Origin: Verrucomicrobiaceae bacterium
GTDB lineage: Bacteria > Verrucomicrobiota > Verrucomicrobiia > Verrucomicrobiales > Verrucomicrobiaceae
Direction: 5' to 3'
Assembly (NCBI GenBank): GCA_016713035.1
Contig: JADJPW010000004.1
Coordinates: forward strand, 124,001-188,000
DNA length: 64,000 bases
Shown: in pieces, positions 51,738 through 60,511 of the stretch
Layout of the letters: every line of letters starts with the position of its first letter
Numbering within the stretch: position 1 is the first letter of the stretch
Notes under the pieces: model-generated
Databases searched by the model: none
The model's input: only the letters and a program-made list of their open reading frames with translations
Told to the model about the DNA's origin: nothing
Position numbers and translations under genes: made by a program

Positions 51738-52577
51738 ATGTCCCTCTGCCGCCGCCTCCTGCGTCTCCTCCTCATCGTCTCGCTCACACCGGTGGTTTTT
51801 CTCCTCTCGTGCCAATCCAAGCTCATCTACCACCCACGGAGCTATGGCGAGGCATACGTGGCACTCCTGCGGCAAGCCAAAGGCCACCGCATCCACTACC
51901 AGACCACGCAAGGGGCCCAGACAGCCTTTTTCATCCCACCACGGCATGGAGATGCCCGCACGGCACCGCTATGGCTCTGTTTCTCAGGAAACGGCTCCCT
52001 CGCCCTCGATTGGCTACGCGTGAATGAGGCGTGGGATAGCCGCTACGCCTACCTACTCATCGATTACCCCAGCTACGGCGACTGCGCGGGGAAGCCCACA
52101 CCGAAAAACATCCGTGAAAGCAGTACTGCTGCCTTTGCGGCACTCGCCATGGATTTAGGACAGGACGCAGATTCCCTCAAAACACGCACCCTAGTGCTCG
52201 GACACTCCCTGGGAGCCGCCGCCGCCCTCATGGCCACAGAGGACCTCAAACTCCATCGAGGCGTGCTCATCGCCCCCTTCACCAGCATGACCGACATGGG
52301 GCGCGTGGTACTCGGCTGGCCACTCTGCTACCTGAATATGCACCGCTTTGATAACCGCACAGCAATGCAAGCCACCGCAGGAAACGGCCCCGCCCAATTC
52401 ATCCTCCTCCACGGCACCGATGACGAAGTCATCCCCATCCGCATGAGCCGTGAGCTCGCCGCATCCCATAAGGACATGATCCGCCTCCAAGAGCTCCCCG
52501 GCATGCACCACAACGACATCCTCCATCTCGCCACAGAACAGATCGCAACAGCGATGGACCGAGTAGCAGCAAAGTAG
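51738..52577 (+). CDS. Alpha/beta hydrolase, putative lipoprotein
   Basis: 279 aa. The N-terminus (LLLIVSLTPVVFLLSC) ends in a lipobox with Cys25, so it is probably lipid-anchored. It has the hydrolase fold: oxyanion region LWLCFSGNGSLALDW, nucleophile elbow LVLGHSLGAAAALMA, acid in LLHGTDDEVIPI and His in LPGMHHNDIL. Resembles the BAAT/BEM46-like group acting on esters or acyl-thioesters; substrate unknown. The 263 bp that follow show no gene. Confidence 0.8.
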   Translation: MSLCRRLLRLLLIVSLTPVVFLLSCQSKLIYHPRSYGEAYVALLRQAKGHRIHYQTTQGAQTAFFIPPRHGDARTAPLWLCFSGNGSLALDWLRVNEAWDSRYAYLLIDYPSYGDCAGKPTPKNIRESSTAAFAALAMDLGQDADSLKTRTLVLGHSLGAAAALMATEDLKLHRGVLIAPFTSMTDMGRVVLGWPLCYLNMHRFDNRTAMQATAGNGPAQFILLHGTDDEVIPIRMSRELAASHKDMIRLQELPGMHHNDILHLATEQIATAMDRVAAK

Positions 52578-52840
52578 AGACACTCTTTCAGCAGCCCGAA
52601 GAATCTCTTTATCTCATCTCTCGCGTTGTTCATCTCCAAACCCAACACCATCAGCAAAGGCAGCACATGCGCCCCGCTGATCGTCACAAACAGAAGCGGA
52701 AACATCTGTCCGCCTGATGCGGTTGAGGAGGGGCTGGATGGTTGTCATATCGATTTTGAGAGTGCGCTTGAACAGTCTTCAGCTATACAAAAGCGATAAA
52801 TTGACATCGTTAACTGCCAGTCCCAACGACGCCCACCGAA

Positions 52841-55800
52841 ATGAAAGACCTTTTTGACCAACCCGACGCCCGTCCGCTCGTGAAGCGGCTCTCAGACTTC
52901 GGGTGTCATTATGTGGTTGAGCTTCGTTCAGACGATACCACTCCAGATTATGCCCGAGCAGAGTATCTGGACCTGATTCCTGGGAAGCGGGGGGACCGCA
53001 GCACAGCGCTCCCGGTACACGCAGTTGTAGAGCATCAGAACGCACCCGTTTTGTATGTCGTCGATGGTGAGCCCGACGACTTGGAGGGACTCCAGAAGCA
53101 GCTCGCCAATCGTAGTGATGCGGCGTGGCTGGGAATTCTGCGTCCTGGCGAACTGGAAGTGCGCCCTATCTCTTTCAAGCCCAAGCCCAACGAACAGGCC
53201 ACGAAGCGTGCTGGTGATGACGACGCTCCACTGTTTTTCCAGCGGTTGATTCACGGCCAAATGGACAAACGTGCCGGGTCTCCCAAGGCGATGGATTATG
53301 TGGCGAAGTTGATCTTCGATCAGTTGATGGTCACTGCTAGGAGGTTTGTGCCAGCTCACGGCACCACCGATCCCACAAGGCTCACTGGTCTAGAGGTGCT
53401 CTCCATGTGCGGTCGCGCTTTGTTCTTCCGCTTTCTCATCGACCGAAAGATCGTTGTTCCCGATGACCGCCCTGACATCTGCGAAAAGGCCAAGGACTTG
53501 AAGGATGTCTTCTCGAATGTCGAAAAGGCGGCACAAACCTCCGCCTGGCTGGATGCCACCTTCAATGGTGACTTCTTGCGCCTTTTCAGCGAGCAACAAG
53601 ACCAGTCCATCCCCACGGATGATATACCGGCACGGACAGCGGCTTATCGACGCTACTACAAGACAGTGCATGATCGCGTTGGAGCCGACTTCTTTGATCA
53701 TCTTCGAGCTATACTCAAAGGCTGGATAGTCAGCGCGAAATCCCAAGCGATCGAGGAGGAACTCGATCTCGACTGGAGCGAGATGAATTTTGCCCACGTC
53801 CCAGTTGGCGTGCTCAGCCAGGTGTACGAGAGCTACAGCCATTGGGTGGAGGGTGAGGAGGCAAAGAAGGCCAGTGTCCACTACACACCCCTGCCGATTG
53901 CTCGGCTGATGGTGGATCAATGTTTCGGCCCAGGTGCGGTGAAAGATCCGGCGCACGCCCGTGTGCTGGATCCAGCCTGTGGCGCGGGCATTTTCCTCGT
54001 GCTCGCTTTTCGTCGCCTCATCCAGAAGCGCTGGGAGCATGACGAGCAGGCACCTGACACCAAACTGATCCGCAAGATGCTCCGTGAGCAGCTGACCGGC
54101 TTTGATGTCAGCGAGTCTGCGCTGCGGCTGGCAGCCCTGTCGCTGTACATCACCGCGATTGAGATGGACCCCAAACCTCATCCGGTGAACAAACTCCGCT
54201 TCGATGACCTGCGTGGCACGGTCCTGCACAGCTTTCGTGATCCCAGTCAGACGGAGGGGTTCCAAATCGGCAGCCTCGGGGAGAATGTGCCGCAGGAATT
54301 TGATGCTGCATTTGACCTTGTGATCGGTAATCCACCCTGGACTCGGATAGCGAAAACAATTCAACGCTTCACCGACATCGGCAGGATGGCGTTGAAAGCA
54401 CGCAAAGATCCGAATTTGGCGGCACTGGCCGAAAACTACGAGAACCCGGACAACAACCCCGACCTCCCCTTCCTGTGGCGGGCGACGATGTGGGCCAAAC
54501 CTGAGGCCACAATTGCACTGGCTCTGCCAGCCAGGTTGATTCTGCATGCGATGACACGTGGATCAGAGGCGTGGCAGTGCGTGTTACAAGCACTGAAAAT
54601 CACAGGACTGATCAACGGTGCCGAACTGCGCTGGTCTCAACAGGTGTGGGAGGTCAAAGTGCCCTTCTGCTTGTTGTTCGCGAGAAACTGCACACCAACC
54701 GAGCACAAGTCGAACTTCGCTTACGCGGTGCCCCTGAACGACAAAGTTCTAAACAGAGCAGGGCGCTTCCGTATTGATTACCAAACGGTTCATTCCCTGA
54801 ATTCCGAAAACCTCCGCCAAAAGCTTTGGCTACTCAAGGCCTTGCAGGTCGGCACATGGCGTGGTGTCGAGATATTGGAGTCGATTCAGCAAAGCTTCCC
54901 AACAACCTTGGCTGATATATGGCATAGTTGGGATCCGGAAGAAGACCGAACGGGCCTTGGTTTCAATCGTTCACCTGATTCAAAGCAAGAGCCAGCCTCC
55001 TGGTTGGCTGATATGAAGGTGTTTGTGAAGCCCGAGGGCAAAGCATTCTTGATACCACATAATGAGCTAAAGACTTACAGTGAGTTGTGGGAGACTGAAA
55101 CTGCGCACCGCCCAAGAAATGTCGATCTATACAAACCACCGGTTGTCATTGTGCCGGAGTCGCCTAGCGCCTTGCGGTGTTCGCCACGGGCGTATAGGTC
55201 GAATAGAAAAATGGCATTTTCAGTCAGCTACTACGGCTACTCTTGTCATACACACCCGGATTCCGAGTTATTGGCTGCCACCATTTTCTTGCTGCCTCAC
55301 ACCTTGTTGTTTGAGTTTTTTCTATTGATGACAAGTGCTCGGTTTGGGGCTGATCGACAGACTTTCAAAAAGGAAGAACTCGATGCTATCCCGTTCCCTG
55401 ACGTCTCGGCGTTGCCCGCTGAGACAAAAGCTACGATCAAGCGCCTCGCTCACGAGTTGGAAACCAATCCTGCGGCCACCAAACCGTGGGCAGGGATAGA
55501 CGACTTCTTCTTTCAGCTTTACCAGATCGAGCCGCAGGATGTGCAGGTGATGAAGGACACCCTGTTTTCTGCTGCTCCTTATCGCATCGAGGGCAAAGCG
55601 GCGTTTGCCCCTGTCGCGTTCGAGAACGAAAAGGATTATTGCTCGCGTGCGTCCTTTGCTCAGAGCCTCAAGGACATGATTCAGCCGTTTTTTGAGATTT
55701 CAGGGCATCAGGTAGAGATAACGATCAAGCCGAAGGGCCTGGAACAACGCCCGCAGTTCGATGTCTGGGCCTTCGTGGCTATTCATCGCAAGGATCAGCC

Positions 55801-56008
55801 TTTGGAGCTGGATTCCAGATTGCTCAATCATGCAGCCAAGCAGGCCGACACCTACGGGGCCAGCCGCGTGATCGTTCGGCTTGATGGCAAACGGGGTTTG
55901 TTGCTCGGCCTTCTCAACGAACAGCGCTGGTGGACCCACACACGAGCCACCTTTTGCGCCCAGCACATCGTCCGTGACTACCTGGATGCCTTTGACCTCA
56001 GCGAGTAA
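52841..56008 (+). CDS. N6-adenine DNA methyltransferase of Eco57I/type IIG-like form
   Basis: 1055 aa. The catalytic core has SAM-binding motif I at ~375-384 (VLDPACGAGIFLVLAF) and the amino-methylase motif IV NPPW at 497-500 (FDLVIGNPPWTRIAKT). The ~370 residues in front (HYTPLPIARLMVDQ precedes motif I) are helical. The C-terminal half (...FKKEELDAIPFPDVSAL...) looks like the TaqI-type target-recognition region of type IIG enzymes. No clear endonuclease motif is visible in its N-terminus, and a nuclease-like protein is encoded six bases downstream, so the pair may form a split system. Composition is somewhat more A/T-rich than the flanks. Confidence 0.82.
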   Translation: MKDLFDQPDARPLVKRLSDFGCHYVVELRSDDTTPDYARAEYLDLIPGKRGDRSTALPVHAVVEHQNAPVLYVVDGEPDDLEGLQKQLANRSDAAWLGILRPGELEVRPISFKPKPNEQATKRAGDDDAPLFFQRLIHGQMDKRAGSPKAMDYVAKLIFDQLMVTARRFVPAHGTTDPTRLTGLEVLSMCGRALFFRFLIDRKIVVPDDRPDICEKAKDLKDVFSNVEKAAQTSAWLDATFNGDFLRLFSEQQDQSIPTDDIPARTAAYRRYYKTVHDRVGADFFDHLRAILKGWIVSAKSQAIEEELDLDWSEMNFAHVPVGVLSQVYESYSHWVEGEEAKKASVHYTPLPIARLMVDQCFGPGAVKDPAHARVLDPACGAGIFLVLAFRRLIQKRWEHDEQAPDTKLIRKMLREQLTGFDVSESALRLAALSLYITAIEMDPKPHPVNKLRFDDLRGTVLHSFRDPSQTEGFQIGSLGENVPQEFDAAFDLVIGNPPWTRIAKTIQRFTDIGRMALKARKDPNLAALAENYENPDNNPDLPFLWRATMWAKPEATIALALPARLILHAMTRGSEAWQCVLQALKITGLINGAELRWSQQVWEVKVPFCLLFARNCTPTEHKSNFAYAVPLNDKVLNRAGRFRIDYQTVHSLNSENLRQKLWLLKALQVGTWRGVEILESIQQSFPTTLADIWHSWDPEEDRTGLGFNRSPDSKQEPASWLADMKVFVKPEGKAFLIPHNELKTYSELWETETAHRPRNVDLYKPPVVIVPESPSALRCSPRAYRSNRKMAFSVSYYGYSCHTHPDSELLAATIFLLPHTLLFEFFLLMTSARFGADRQTFKKEELDAIPFPDVSALPAETKATIKRLAHELETNPAATKPWAGIDDFFFQLYQIEPQDVQVMKDTLFSAAPYRIEGKAAFAPVAFENEKDYCSRASFAQSLKDMIQPFFEISGHQVEITIKPKGLEQRPQFDVWAFVAIHRKDQPLELDSRLLNHAAKQADTYGASRVIVRLDGKRGLLLGLLNEQRWWTHTRATFCAQHIVRDYLDAFDLSE

Positions 56009-56014
56009 CCCGGA

Positions 56015-56845
56015 ATGAGCGAACAAGGCACCCCATCCAGCAACACCTTCACCCGACTTGACGAAGTCGGAGTGTGGCAGGCGGCCAGAAACAGCTACAA
56101 GCTGCCTCACCCAAACGTTTCGCTCCAACTCATCAAACTTGTCTGCAAAGTGCTCGCCCACTCCTTTGAAGTCTTGCGAAAGCAGGGCAAGGATCTGGAG
56201 GATCTCAGCGAAGACGAAATCACCGCCGAATTGATGGAGTACATCGAAAACACGGTGCTCAAAGCGAATGGCAATCCGGCCATGGGCGGCATTCCTGGTT
56301 TTACGAACATCTTCTTCCGTTCTGTCACCCGGCAGTCAAACGCACGGAGCTACAACCAATTCAAAATCCGCCCATCACCCGATTTGTGGTTCCAGCTCAA
56401 CTATAACGAGCGTTCATTCGTGCTGCCAAGCTACGACGCTTTGCTCGTCGAGTGCAAAATCGTGGACGCCACGAGCAATCGTTCAGCCGGAAAGTGGTAC
56501 TGCGACAATGGCATGATCCGCTTTGTGGAAGGTGACTATGCTTGGGCGATGCAGGAAGGCATCATGCTCGCCTATGCGAGAAACCAGAAAACCATCCAAG
56601 GCGATCTGATCCCAGCGATGGCGGAGCCTGATCGGGTCGTGCGTCTCAAGACCCTGTCCCAGCCGATGCCGGTTTCCAGCAAAGCACTCGCTGCCTACTG
56701 CCCTGAACCACTGCATGCCAGTATGCATGAGCGTGGTTTTGAGTATCTGGAGAACAAAGGCACAGCTCCACCCATCTCGATCTACCACTTATGGCTACCT
56801 TGTTCGGGAGATACACACGAAGAAGCGGTGAAAAAGTCCGTCTAG
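56015..56845 (+). CDS. PD-(D/E)XK-like nuclease, putative restriction subunit
   Basis: 276 aa, starting six bases after the methylase stop. Residues 122-148 read SPDLWFQLN...YDALLVECK: Asp123 (or Asp141), Glu146 and Lys148 fit the PD-(D/E)XK nuclease core, where the acidic pair binds metal. An Ala-rich helix with Gln and Arg (YAWAMQEGIMLAYARNQ) follows, as often seen. The first ~110 residues are helical. Family not recognised by name. With the methylase it would form a restriction-modification or related defence module. It overlaps the convergent nucleotidyltransferase gene by four bases. Confidence 0.6.
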   Translation: MSEQGTPSSNTFTRLDEVGVWQAARNSYKLPHPNVSLQLIKLVCKVLAHSFEVLRKQGKDLEDLSEDEITAELMEYIENTVLKANGNPAMGGIPGFTNIFFRSVTRQSNARSYNQFKIRPSPDLWFQLNYNERSFVLPSYDALLVECKIVDATSNRSAGKWYCDNGMIRFVEGDYAWAMQEGIMLAYARNQKTIQGDLIPAMAEPDRVVRLKTLSQPMPVSSKALAAYCPEPLHASMHERGFEYLENKGTAPPISIYHLWLPCSGDTHEEAVKKSV

Positions 56846-57453
56846 CGCTCTGGATCATCCAGAATGACTTGCAGCCGAGACGCGAGTTCAGATGGGAAAC
56901 GAGTCGGCCAAGACTCGTCGATGAGGCCGACAGAAAGCAAATGGCGGAGATGCATGCGGTCTTTGTCGCGGAAGGAGATCAGCTTCATGCGCACGAGGTC
57001 CTGCAAAGGCACGAGAGAGAAGCCTTCGCCGACTTCGGTTTCATGCAGTTCGGGGGTGTTTTCGATGGCATCCGGCACGGGTTTCTCACCGACCCAGAGC
57101 ACATGCACAGCGTCCCGCACCTTGGCATCGGGGCCATCAAGGAAGACATCCATCGCGCCAGCCTTGCCGAGCGAGGCAATGCGCCGATGCACGAAGCCGG
57201 CTGCCTCGAGTGCTTCACGGGCTTTTTCGGCATCTTCGCGTCGAAGAAGGATGTCCACATCACGGGTGTTTCGCACAGCACTTTCGTCCACACGGGAAAC
57301 CCAGGCCGCAACGGCACTTTCACCGACCACAGCATATCGAACTCCGAATTTTGCCAGCGCCATCACCGCACCTTCGAGACGCCGCATGACGTCGTCGATG
57401 CCTTTTGCCATGCGTTGCCAGCTTACGGGTCGAAGAGCGATTGCGGTGCTCAT
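56842..57453 (-). CDS. Nucleotidyltransferase-fold protein (AbiEii/MNT-like)
   Basis: 203 aa from ATG 57453. The core GVRYAVVGESAVAAW...NTRDVDILLRRED fits the nucleotidyltransferase fold. The usual GG/GS loop reads GES (44-46), and Asp65 and Asp67 would be metal ligands. C-terminal LVPLQDLVRMKLISFRDKDR and MHLRHLL are usual in such proteins. Related proteins act as AbiEii toxins, MNT antitoxins or stand-alone nucleotidylation enzymes. No partner is evident on its strand; it converges on the restriction pair, so a link with defence is only suggested. Confidence 0.7.
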   Translation of the reverse strand: MSTAIALRPVSWQRMAKGIDDVMRRLEGAVMALAKFGVRYAVVGESAVAAWVSRVDESAVRNTRDVDILLRREDAEKAREALEAAGFVHRRIASLGKAGAMDVFLDGPDAKVRDAVHVLWVGEKPVPDAIENTPELHETEVGEGFSLVPLQDLVRMKLISFRDKDRMHLRHLLSVGLIDESWPTRFPSELASRLQVILDDPER

Positions 57454-57561
57454 GGTGGACAGAGTAAGCGTGAGATGGAACTGCGGTAACCTTGATGATG
57501 AGCGCAACACCATCAAACCACCTGCTTACTCACCTCCACCAACAGCTCATTCGCTGCGTCA

Positions 57562-57597
57562 AAGGAGGCCCTGATTCGGATGTTTTGTGGCCTCCTT
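57562..57597 (+). promoter_or_regulatory. Hairpin enclosing a consensus Shine-Dalgarno
   Basis: AAGGAGGCC (57562-57570) pairs perfectly with GGCCTCCTT (57589-57597) across 18 nt. AAGGAGG is an ideal ribosome-binding site, and ATG 57580 stands 11 nt after it. The hairpin would hide it. Directly after the right arm comes a 10-G run (57598-57607). Confidence 0.6.
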
Positions 57598-58087
57598 GGG
57601 GGGGGGGAGAATACAGTCGGCACAAAGAATAGGTGATATTTCCTGGAGCGGCGTAGTTATCACAGATCACCGTTTTTGCCCACTGACCTCTCTCACCTCC
57701 ATCTCTGGCGTGTTATGCGCCTGTATCGCAGATTCCGGCGGCTCGGTGCTGGCGGCCGGGGGCCCCCTGGAGCCCCCTGGTCATGCCGTGCTCGTGCTGG
57801 CACAGGCGACTCTGAGCGCTGCAGGGGAGGCTGGGCGCCGTGGCGGTGCTGGAGACTGCGTGGAGCTACTCCAGCAGCATGATGGGGGCCTGATTTATCT
57901 GCGCAGCCTACCACAGGGGCGGGTGCTGTTTGTGCGGTGTGAAAATACAACTGATATCCCCTCCCTAAGTCACCAGGCGGCCCAGATGGAATACGCCCAG
58001 CATGCGGAGGCAGCACCCCAGGCCCCTACACCAGAGGCGGTACCCCTGAACCTCGCAGATGCCTTTTTGGCAGAGCCACGCTGGTGA
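57587..58087 (+). CDS. Roadblock/LC7 (MglB-like) domain protein; start uncertain because of a poly-G tract
   Basis: 166 aa from a GTG at 57587. Residues ~35-125 fit the Roadblock fold: LTSLTSISGVLCACIADSGG, SVLAAGGPLEPP, VELLQQHDGGLIYLRSLPQG and RVLFVRCEN. In bacteria such proteins regulate small GTPases (MglA) or act as scaffolds. The tail (QAPTPEAVPLNLADAFLAEP) is low complexity. The strong AAGGAGG precedes an ATG at 57580 in another frame, and losing one G from the 10-G run would put that ATG in frame (MFCGLLGGGRIQ). So the length of the run decides the start. First gene of the ExbBD operon. Confidence 0.65.
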   Translation: MASLGGGRIQSAQRIGDISWSGVVITDHRFCPLTSLTSISGVLCACIADSGGSVLAAGGPLEPPGHAVLVLAQATLSAAGEAGRRGGAGDCVELLQQHDGGLIYLRSLPQGRVLFVRCENTTDIPSLSHQAAQMEYAQHAEAAPQAPTPEAVPLNLADAFLAEPRW

Positions 58088-58179
58088 ATAAGTGCTCCTG
58101 CGAGGTGGATAACAGAAACGTTTACTTTTACGCCCATAGAGGTAAATTTCCCGGCCCGCCCTTTAGCTCCCGGCAATCC

Positions 58180-58899
58180 ATGATCGACCTCAGCAACGCC
58201 ACCACACCTTTAGAACTCGTCTCCAAGGGCGGGCCGCTCGTGTGGCTGCTACTAGGCTGCCTATGCCTCAGCGGGGCTATTTTCCTGGAGCGCATGGCCT
58301 ACTTTCACCGTGCGAGCATGAATATCGGCGAGTTCCTAGCCGGGCTAGCCACTCTGATCAGCCGTAGGAACTATGCAGAGGCCCTACAGGAGTGCGTGGC
58401 GACGCGTGTGCCCGCTGGCCGTGTCATCCACGCTGCGCTACTGCGCCACGGTGCCCCGCGTGAGCAGCTCAAAGAGATCGTGCAAGAGGCTGGACAGCTA
58501 GAGGTGCCCAGGCTGGAGCGCTTCCTAGGTCTGCTGAATGCGCTGGCCCACATCGGGCCGCTGATCGGGCTCCTCGGCACCTTATTGGGTCTGCTCAATA
58601 GCTTTACCAAGCTGGCGTCGACCAATGGCCTCATCACACCGCAGGATGTGGCAGCGGGCGTGTATCAGAGCCTGATCACGGCAGCACTGGGCCTGGTAGT
58701 AGCCATACCGGCCTTCCTCGGCTACGCCTTCCTCAGCGCCCGAGCCCGTAGCCTGATGCATGATTTGGAGCGTGCAGGCATCGAGATCGTGAATCTCATC
58801 GAGGACAGCAAGGCGGCGTCGAACATCGTGGAATTTCATCAGGCGGAGACACCTGTGCCCATGGCCCGTGCAGGCCGTGTGCGAGGCCTCAAGGCGTGA
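58180..58899 (+). CDS. ExbB/TolQ/MotA-type proton channel subunit
   Basis: 239 aa from ATG 58180. Three membrane helices: GGPLVWLLLGCLCLSGAIFL near the start, then ALAHIGPLIGLLGTLLGLLN and YQSLITAALGLVVAIPAFLG, with the family GPLxGLLGT motif and the Thr/Ala lining of the pore. With ExbD it forms an inner-membrane motor driven by proton flow. The cytoplasmic loop is short, as in TolQ/ExbB. Followed by exbD after 54 bp. Confidence 0.9.
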   Translation: MIDLSNATTPLELVSKGGPLVWLLLGCLCLSGAIFLERMAYFHRASMNIGEFLAGLATLISRRNYAEALQECVATRVPAGRVIHAALLRHGAPREQLKEIVQEAGQLEVPRLERFLGLLNALAHIGPLIGLLGTLLGLLNSFTKLASTNGLITPQDVAAGVYQSLITAALGLVVAIPAFLGYAFLSARARSLMHDLERAGIEIVNLIEDSKAASNIVEFHQAETPVPMARAGRVRGLKA

Positions 58900-58953
58900 T
58901 CGCCGATACGCCGCAAAAAGTATAAAAACGGCAACTGAGAACACCTTTCCACG

Positions 58954-59361
58954 ATGAAGCTCGAATCCACACTCCCGCGCCAGAGTCCATGGATCTTCGC
59001 TGCACCGCTGATGAATGCACTGATGCTGCTGATCGTGTGTTACATGCTCAACAAAGGCTTTCTGGCCAATTCTGGTCTGAGGCTTGTCGATCCAGCGCAA
59101 TCCACATCGCTACTGACAGGGTTCGATCGCGCTCACATCATCACCATCCCGGCGGGTGATGAGGCCGCCATCTATTTTGATGGTCAGCCTGTCACGCTGG
59201 ATACCCTGGGCGAAAAACTGCGCCAGCATCGCGATGGCGAGCGCCGCGCCATCATTCACCACGACCGCATGGCCCCAGGTGGCCGACTGGTCGCTGTGAC
59301 CAATATCGCACACCAGCAAGGCTACGCTCTGGCCCTTGCTACGGTGTCTCCCCAACAATGA
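58954..59361 (+). CDS. ExbD/TolR-like protein lacking the membrane Asp
   Basis: 135 aa. A single helix near the N-terminus (FAAPLMNALMLLIVCYMLNK) and a small periplasmic domain with DGQPVTLDTLGEKLRQHRDG, like ExbD. ExbD/TolR normally have an Asp in the membrane helix (PFIDVMLVLL in the family); here the aligned residue is Asn21 (PLMN). That Asp is essential in E. coli ExbD, so this protein may not conduct protons in the usual way. Located between exbB- and tonB-like genes. Confidence 0.8.
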   Translation: MKLESTLPRQSPWIFAAPLMNALMLLIVCYMLNKGFLANSGLRLVDPAQSTSLLTGFDRAHIITIPAGDEAAIYFDGQPVTLDTLGEKLRQHRDGERRAIIHHDRMAPGGRLVAVTNIAHQQGYALALATVSPQQ

Positions 59362-59401
59362 CGCAGCTATGAAACGAGGGGTCTAAAAACTCGCCCACAC
59401 G

Positions 59402-60130
59402 ATGCTCACCTTTGCCTGGAACATACGAGATCGCTCCCTGCTGCGACTGACGGGGTGGTTCCTACTGCTCATGGTGATGCTGAGTGTGGTCTTCATCATC
59501 TTTCGCATCACTTATCCGGCCATGGTCCGTGCGGATGCCACCTCGCAGCGTATCATTGTGCTCGATCCGGCAGATCCTGCTGCGCTCGCCATCATCCACC
59601 GGGCGCAGGATAAAAGTTTCGGCCTCATGCCATCCGAAGCGGATGACGCAGCCAGCGAGGCGGGCTTCCCGTCTTTTTCCCCCAGTTTCAGCGGCGTTGA
59701 GCTGGAGCTGCGTCCAGCTCCCAGCATTGACAAAGAGCAGGACTCTACGCGGCCAGTTTTCCACGCAGATGCACGCAACCTACTACCTACTGTGCCACGC
59801 CGTGCTACCCTACCACCGCAGACGCCCCCGCGCTCCGTTTTGCGCCTCTTGCTGAGTGCAGATGTCGCGAAGCGTTCGCCCAAGAGCCTACAGCTCGATC
59901 ACATCGAGCTCGCAGATCCAGCGGCACTGCTCATCCGCGTTTTGATCGACGAAACTGGCCGCGTACTACAAGTGCTGCCGTTGTGCGGCAATGAATCGCC
60001 TGCTACACTCGCCGCACTTCAGACACAGCTCAGTGCAATACACTTTGCCCCTGCGGTGAAAAGCCCGCGCACCTATGCCACGCTGGGTTTTCGCTGGGAA
60101 AAATCAGGTGTCACCAGCACAGCACCGTGA
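59402..60130 (+). CDS. TonB-like protein
   Basis: 242 aa. One N-terminal membrane helix (LTGWFLLLMVMLSVVFIIFR), a ~120-residue Pro/Ala-containing linker and a C-terminal TonB_C-like fold: ALLIRVLIDETGRVLQVLPL, then ALQTQLSAIHFAPAV and TYATLGFRWEKS. Position after exbB and exbD supports a TonB function, coupling the motor to the outer membrane; a receptor is not encoded nearby. The linker is less proline-rich than in classical TonB. Confidence 0.75.
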   Translation: MLTFAWNIRDRSLLRLTGWFLLLMVMLSVVFIIFRITYPAMVRADATSQRIIVLDPADPAALAIIHRAQDKSFGLMPSEADDAASEAGFPSFSPSFSGVELELRPAPSIDKEQDSTRPVFHADARNLLPTVPRRATLPPQTPPRSVLRLLLSADVAKRSPKSLQLDHIELADPAALLIRVLIDETGRVLQVLPLCGNESPATLAALQTQLSAIHFAPAVKSPRTYATLGFRWEKSGVTSTAP

Positions 60131-60158
60131 TGTCCGCCTTGTCGATTTCTCTCTGATC

Positions 60159-60404
60159 ATGATTCCCATCCACCTTAGCGATTTGATTTTCCTCTTTGTT
60201 GCAGTGGGGTTGGGCGTGGTGTGCAGTCTATGGTTTTACACTTTCATCCGTGAGCGGCGACGTGAGACGCACCGCCGCAGGGTCGCCATCCAGTGCCGCA
60301 TGTGCTCCACCGCCTACACACGCGATCCAGCAGAAAAAAACAGCGTCACGATCTGCCCCATCTGCCAGACTCCAAACGATCGCCCGCGGCTACGGCCCAT
60401 TTGA
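60159..60404 (+). CDS. Small membrane protein with cytoplasmic zinc ribbon
   Basis: 81 aa from ATG 60159. One helix (LIFLFVAVGLGVVCSLWF), a basic stretch (IRERRRETHRRR), then two CxxC pairs (CRMCSTAYTRD, CPICQTPND) that would bind zinc. It begins 28 bp after the TonB-like gene and so belongs to the operon. Function unknown; it may be an accessory of the ExbBD-TonB complex. Confidence 0.65.
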   Translation: MIPIHLSDLIFLFVAVGLGVVCSLWFYTFIRERRRETHRRRVAIQCRMCSTAYTRDPAEKNSVTICPICQTPNDRPRLRPI

Positions 60405-60511
60405 GCCCAGAACCCAGCGTATTTGCACGCATACGCACTATAAGTAGATCGCGCATATTGACAGGTGGGCCTGGATTGGAGAAACTCCTACCCAATCTAC
60501 CCAGACCACGC

